A model generated the notes under the pieces. The model was not told where the DNA came from. It made no database searches and worked only from the letters and a program-made list of their open reading frames with translations. The position numbers and the translations under genes are program-made. A stretch of DNA of 64,000 nt from Nymphaea colorata (Eukaryota; Streptophyta; Magnoliopsida; Nymphaeales; Nymphaeaceae): NCBI RefSeq assembly GCF_008831285.2, contig NC_045149.1:7094417-7158416 (forward strand), in the 5' to 3' direction. Positions 58,915 through 64,000 of this stretch are shown piece after piece. Position 1 is the first letter of the stretch. Every line of letters begins with the position of its first letter.

Positions 58915-60933
58915 ATGAGATCCTTTAAAGAGTGTGTGAGGCTTCAGACCTTCTTCATTAAAGCTGCGGTTGTGGCGCCTGTTCATGTTCTCAACCAGAT
59001 CATTGATGCATATTCGAAGAATTGGTTCATTCATGAAGCACGCCAATTGTTCGATGAAATGCCCGAGAGGAATGTTTTTACTTGGAACAATATGATCAAT
59101 GGTTACATAATAAACAACGACCTCTTCGAAGCCCGGGGTCTCTTCGAATTGGCCACTGAAAAAGACACAGTCAGCTACAATTCTATCATCTCTGGCTGCA
59201 CAAGAAACGGCTGCATGGAGGAGGCAGTCGACCTTTTCAGAGAAATGCAAGCAAATAGCATCAGAATGGATGAATTTACTCTTACTACCATGCTAAACTT
59301 GGCTGCAAAATTATCAGAGCTGTCTTATGGGAAACAAATTCAGTCGTTTTTGGTTAAAACAGCAACTTCCAGTGGTTTTTTGTGCAGTTCAATTATAGAT
59401 ATGTATTCCAAGTGCGGAAATCTGGATGATGCAGTCAGACTGTTTGGTGAAATGAGTGAGAAGGACTTGGTTTCCACTAATGCAATGGTTGGGGCGTATT
59501 TTCGGAATGGGCAATTGCAGCAGGGTCTCAAACTTTTCAAGGAAATGGACATTCATGACACAGTCTCGTGGAACACTGTACTATCAGGTTATGTTCTGAC
59601 GGGTGATCCTGAGAAGGCTCTGGAAGTTTTCATTGACATGGCTCAAAGTGGAGTGCCACAAAATGGTCACACTTACGGAAGCATTTTGACTTTGTCTGCA
59701 AGTCTGAAGAACGTTAGGCTAGCTAAGTCTGTTCATGCATGCGTTTTACGAAATGGCTTAGTTTCTAACTCATTCATTACCAGAGGTTTAATTGATGTCT
59801 ACTGTAAATGCGGCAATCTAAAGCATGCTGAATTTGTTGCCCATGAAATCCCTCACGAGAATGCCTATTCAATCACGTCTTTAATTGTGGGTCATGCAAA
59901 CAGGGGTAACCTCTATGAAGCTAGCCGGGTTTTTGATCTTTTGCCTGAGAAAAATACTGTTGCGTGGACTGCCTTGATCACTGGGCATTTGAGACTTCAG
60001 CAGTCTGACATAGCATTGAGCCTTTTCAGGGAATTTCAGAAGAAAGAAGCAACAAAGACAGATGAGCTGATCCTTATAAGTGGCCTTGGCGCATGTGCTC
60101 TTCAAGCAGCTTTTGAACATGGTAAACAAATTCACAGTTACATAATACGGAAACATATACAAGTGAATGAGAAAATTGGCAATGCATTGCTTGACATGTA
60201 TTCAAAATGTGGTAATATAAGATATGCTGAAGAAATTTTCCGAAAAGTTATGAACAGGGACTTGGTTCTGTATAATTCCATGATAGCTGGATATGCGAAT
60301 CATGGGAGAGAAATGGATGCAATCAACCTTTTTGAGGAAATGATCCAAGAAGGAAAAAAGCCCGACGAAATTAGCTTCATTGCAATTTTTTCAGCATGCC
60401 GTCATGCTGGGTTGGTAGTGGAAGGTGAGAATTTCTTCAATTGTATGGTAACTGATCATGGCATTAGTCCTGGACTGGATCACTATGCTTGCATGATTGA
60501 TTTGTTTGGACGATCAAATTGCATGGACAAGGCGGAGGACATGATCAAGAACATTCCACAGGAACCAGATGCAATAGTTTTGGGAGCATTCTTGAATGCC
60601 TGCAGGATCAATGGGAAAACAAAACTTGCAGGAGTTGTAGAAGAAAAATTATTAAGTTTGGAAGCTGATAATGGGGCAAGATACGTCCAGTTTGCTAACC
60701 TTTATGCAGCAGAAGGAATGTGGAGTGAAATGGGAAGGATAAGAGGGAAGATGAGAGGTAAGGAAGTTAAAAAATTTGCAGGGTGCAGTTGGATACATGT
60801 ACAAGACAAGCTTTTCACATTTACTGCTGGCGATAGCTCTTGCTCAGAAGCCCAGGCAGTTTATGCAACTCTAGAGAGTTTGAATGAAGAAATGAAAAGG
60901 GTACAGTTTTCATGCAAGGTTCTGGAACACTAG
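58915..60933 (+). CDS. PLS-class pentatricopeptide repeat protein, E/E+ type
   Basis: An intronless frame of 672 residues. PPR proteins bind organelle RNA base by base through tandem helix pairs; E-class members mostly act in C-to-U editing, usually with a separate DYW deaminase. Repeats run from about residue 22 to 555, for example IIDAYSKNWFIHEARQLFDE then MPERNVFTWNNMINGY, SIIDMYSKCGNLDDAVRLF, ALLDMYSKCGNIRYAEEIF and ACRHAGLVVEGENFFNCM. The E/E+ tail follows: GAFLNACRINGKTKLAG, EEKLLSLEADNGARYVQFAN, RGKMRGKEVKKFAGCSWIHV and FTAGDSS. No DYW domain is present. From memory the closest relative is Arabidopsis At3g18840, which shares the MRS-K-E start, PPR order, the MRGKE...GCSW tail and the lack of DYW; I infer orthology. 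The N-terminus is not a clear transit peptide, so the organelle is not predicted. Confidence 0.95.
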   Translation: MRSFKECVRLQTFFIKAAVVAPVHVLNQIIDAYSKNWFIHEARQLFDEMPERNVFTWNNMINGYIINNDLFEARGLFELATEKDTVSYNSIISGCTRNGCMEEAVDLFREMQANSIRMDEFTLTTMLNLAAKLSELSYGKQIQSFLVKTATSSGFLCSSIIDMYSKCGNLDDAVRLFGEMSEKDLVSTNAMVGAYFRNGQLQQGLKLFKEMDIHDTVSWNTVLSGYVLTGDPEKALEVFIDMAQSGVPQNGHTYGSILTLSASLKNVRLAKSVHACVLRNGLVSNSFITRGLIDVYCKCGNLKHAEFVAHEIPHENAYSITSLIVGHANRGNLYEASRVFDLLPEKNTVAWTALITGHLRLQQSDIALSLFREFQKKEATKTDELILISGLGACALQAAFEHGKQIHSYIIRKHIQVNEKIGNALLDMYSKCGNIRYAEEIFRKVMNRDLVLYNSMIAGYANHGREMDAINLFEEMIQEGKKPDEISFIAIFSACRHAGLVVEGENFFNCMVTDHGISPGLDHYACMIDLFGRSNCMDKAEDMIKNIPQEPDAIVLGAFLNACRINGKTKLAGVVEEKLLSLEADNGARYVQFANLYAAEGMWSEMGRIRGKMRGKEVKKFAGCSWIHVQDKLFTFTAGDSSCSEAQAVYATLESLNEEMKRVQFSCKVLEH

Positions 60934-63900
60934 AAAGAAAAGAGAGGCTTTACACCAGCATGCTTACCAGCATTGGGTTAACCTCATAAAATACGCAAGG
61001 TGCAGGGTTTCCCAAGTATCTGAAGAAAAACTAGGATTTTCTTTAAATGAATGACATCACTTGGGAGTAGGAACAAGAATTCAAATTCGCATGAAAAGCA
61101 ATCATTATCTCCAAGTATTAATGTTTTTCTTGAAGCATACAGATATTGCAAAGGTCCACTATCATCTGTCCTTTCCGTTTCATTATAGGTTCTCATTTGG
61201 TGGCCTTTCAAAGATGTCGGTTTGTTGAATGATGTTTGCATGGCATCTCATCTGGCTGTGTCAAAATTCGGGAGATAACTTTGGTCCTCAAGATTGCTGC
61301 CAGCCCCATTAGCAGACCACCATTTCCAGAACTTCGTCAATTTCCAACTCATAGTCACTGTTCATGTCTGATTGCAGAATTGTCCATCATGGTCAGAGAC
61401 AAAAATTCTGTTCTTTTCCCAAGTTGCTGATCTGCTAAGTTTGGTTATGGATGTGGAAGGAAAATTTTTTATACGCTACTGCAAAGCCTGGGAGGAACAG
61501 GAAGTTCGGACCTCGTAAAATGAGTACATTTAGATTGAATCACCTGATATTGAGGCAGTTTAAAAGTAGGAAGAGATCTCATATGAAATGAAGATCTTAG
61601 GACAGATACAGTTCTCATATATAAAATTTATACAAATTTTTGTTGTTTGCATATGCACAGAAATGTAATTGGAAGGAAAGAGAATGGAGGAACCAAGAAA
61701 CGGGGGCAAATCTCAAATGAAAAGTTTCACTTTCATCATCTCTCTATCGTTGAAATTTTCATATGATTTTTTTTTCTCATTCGAATACTCTCTTTTTCAT
61801 CCTTTTGCCTCATCGTTTCTCTATGCATACAAAGATAGAAAACTGTTTAAACTGCTTTTCTTATGTTGATTTTGCCATGCCATAAATAGAAAGCTAGACA
61901 TTTCATCCCAGTTTGGCTTGTTCTTGGAACTTCTTTCTCCAAGAGTAGATAAATTTGGTTGGACACATGGATTTGTAAAAGTCTGTATCAGCCGAAGGCC
62001 CTCCTTTGAATGAGATTGGCTGATTTCGATCTTGATTCTTTCCTTTTTGTTCTTTCAATTGAAGGAAATAAAAATAGAACAGGCTTAAACTGATTTAGAC
62101 TTTTAGTGTGCTACTGTTTTTCTGTAATTTGTTTAAATCTACTTCCTCCAAACAGATACCGATGGTGACCAATCATCGTTGGGTTGCCTTTATCCATCGA
62201 TGCAAATCTTGTGGGAGGTCAGACACCGAGGGGGTTTCTCTTGTCCTCACTGACTCTCTCTTTTTTTTTTTTAACTGATACTTTGTTTGCAGACATTTTT
62301 CTGTGCATCTTTATGGAGCACATCACACTAGTACTCTTATGTGAAGAGAGGAAGTGCACCACAACAGGTCTAGAGAAGGTAACAAGATGGAAATTGTGAA
62401 GGGGATGAAGTGCAAAACTCGAACCTCACCTGCTACTTTGCAAGTTTAGCTTTCTTACAATGTTGTCATGGTAAGGATCTGTGGCCAAGAATTAGGAGCA
62501 TTTTTCCGCAAAGTCTGATCTTTTATGGGACTTTCATTTTGGTTGGGCCGTGTTTGATGGGAGGGAAGAAGTTTTGTTATTTAAGAGGGGTTTATTTTCA
62601 CTGAACATCTTTGCATCAAAGAGAAATTCTATTTGAAACAAGAGAGTTTTTCCTGGGGGTGGTGTTCATTGCCGTCAGCCATTTGAGACTCTTCCTTTTT
62701 CTTTTGCCTTGTGTATGTCTCTTATAAAGCAAAAATTGCCTTCGCGAGGTACATGAAGAGCTTGTTTTGTGTGAATTTTTTTTTTTTTGGCAGGGAAAGT
62801 CAATCGACAGACCAAGAACTTTGGTCGTGTGGACTGTGAATATCAGAGTCTGCATTTAATTGGCTCTTTTGGTAGGGGGAATGGGTGACAAGTTTCATTT
62901 TAAGATTGGTTTTTCCACCTTCTCTTTACTCTACTTTCTTCTCTCTTCTGTTTTTTTCGTTTTTCTGTCGAACCATATGCTTTCACTGATGATTAGTAGC
63001 TCTTAGAAAGTGAAGGACTTGAAAAATTCAGTTCTATTTGAGGACTACTTTTACTAATTTTCACACACACACACACACACACACATACATATTATTCAAA
63101 ATAGGAATCCGTTAAGAAGCACTATGAAGTATAGGATGAATCCAGTCAGATGATTCAAAGCTTGTTACAGGAATAGGCAAAAGTTAGCCTTTCGCTTTAC
63201 TGTAGGAGGTTTGAGCTGTGTTGATGTCGATAAGTTGCAAGCAGCGGGACAGTTCTCATTCTTCAGAAATGTATGTATTAACTTATGATTACAATTATGC
63301 TGCAGCCTATGTTGGCGTCAAACATAAATTAGTTTGCTCAAATTGAGTTCATTATACATAAGCATGCAGTCTTGGCACATACAGTGCATATGATTTCGTG
63401 GGAGGGAAGAAATATATATTTTGGAGAATCAGGTTCTACATTGTACCATTAATGGAATCGCTGATTAAAACAACTGTCTATATGGCAAAATTCAACATTT
63501 CCTCGAGAGGGGAGGTCGCTCTTGATTTCCGGATATCTAAATGAGGACTGATAGCACTAGGAGCATCAAATCTTCTTGAAATTCACGTAAGAAGGTTACG
63601 CTTTTGATCAAATAAATCATTTCTTTCCTTCCTTATCACCACCTCCTCCTCTTCCTTCTCCTGTGTCTTCTTCTTCAATCAAATAAGTGGTTTCTTTTCC
63701 TCCACCACCTTCTTCTTCTTGTTCTTCTGCTCTCTCCCTCCCTCTCGATTTGTGGTATCGACCGCGTTGGCATTGAAGGAAAAAGCTGACTGGAACTGCA
63801 GCAGTTTTTGCTTTTGTGAGTTCTCTTATGTGCATATGATTTTAATTCTTTATTATTTGTATATGACAAATCCATGCAACAAAAGGCTGAATCTCACCGA

Positions 63901-64000
63901 AATATCTTTCAACTTCGGTTGTGTATGGGTGTGCCTATGTGTGACCAATTTTTTTCTCCAGAAATCTCATTTGTCCTATTTCATTAAATTCACACCACAT
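60934..64000. other. Region downstream of the PPR gene
   Basis: No gene is recognised. It contains a CA microsatellite (63062-63085), a T tract near 62262-62273 and a CT/TTC-rich low-complexity block at about 63640-63745. That block opens Glu/Arg-rich frames on the minus strand, which I do not accept. Part may be the PPR 3' untranslated region. Confidence 0.5.
63062..63085. repeat. (CA)n microsatellite
   Basis: Uninterrupted CA dinucleotide tract of about 24 bases. Confidence 0.92.

Noticed and set aside
63617-63875. Glu/Arg/Gly-rich minus-strand frames near the window end
   Set aside because: Complement of a CT/TTC-rich low-complexity block.

Overview
The window is nuclear DNA of a flowering plant. 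The evidence is multi-exon genes with GT-AG introns, a plant-type A2 cyclin, plant CDC20, a DUF569 protein, a DUF1218 membrane protein and an intronless PLS-class PPR gene, set in AT-rich intergenic DNA full of plant-style SINEs, hAT-like MITEs, LTR remnants and microsatellites. The species cannot be told from the sequence. Gene calls rest on protein families I recognise by eye. Exon joins were chosen by splice consensus, reading frame and protein continuity; no transcript data were available.

Layout. 1-4.5 kb: AT-rich DNA with a C-rich island at 1.8-2.6 kb. 4.5-5.9 kb (-): DUF569 gene. 6-19 kb: repeat-rich DNA with hAT-like elements, a SINE, and a broken piece of a SUMO-activating enzyme subunit (SAE2) gene at 13.06-13.28 kb. 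19.5-25.8 kb (+): A-type cyclin, 11 coding exons, with a perfect in-frame 93-bp duplication in exon 1. 25.8-30.7 kb: no gene. 30.7-33.7 kb (-): CDC20, with MSA-type promoter boxes just upstream. 37.3-42.3 kb (-): CobW/ZNG1-type GTPase, 10 exons. 44.4-48.6 kb (-): DUF1218 membrane protein, 3 exons. 49-58.5 kb: repeat-dense, with a three-level higher-order tandem array at 54.6-56.45 kb. 58.9-60.9 kb (+): E-class PPR gene, likely orthologue of Arabidopsis At3g18840. 60.9-64 kb: no gene recognised.

How the genes relate. Two cell-cycle genes are convergent neighbours. The A2 cyclin is of a kind normally destroyed by the anaphase-promoting complex, and CDC20 encodes an activator of that complex. 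The CDC20 promoter carries two perfect MSA elements in gene orientation, the standard mark of G2/M control by MYB3R factors. The cyclin keeps an N-terminal KEN box, but its usual destruction-box arginine appears to be glutamine and the surrounding region is duplicated. The other genes (metallochaperone-type GTPase, cell-wall-related DUF1218, organelle PPR, DUF569) show no functional link to one another.

I found no gene cluster that looks like a wholly undescribed system. The most unusual items are the hierarchical tandem array, the SAE2 fragment with possible inverted termini, the cyclin degron-region duplication, and a minisatellite whose copies are separated by TA tracts.
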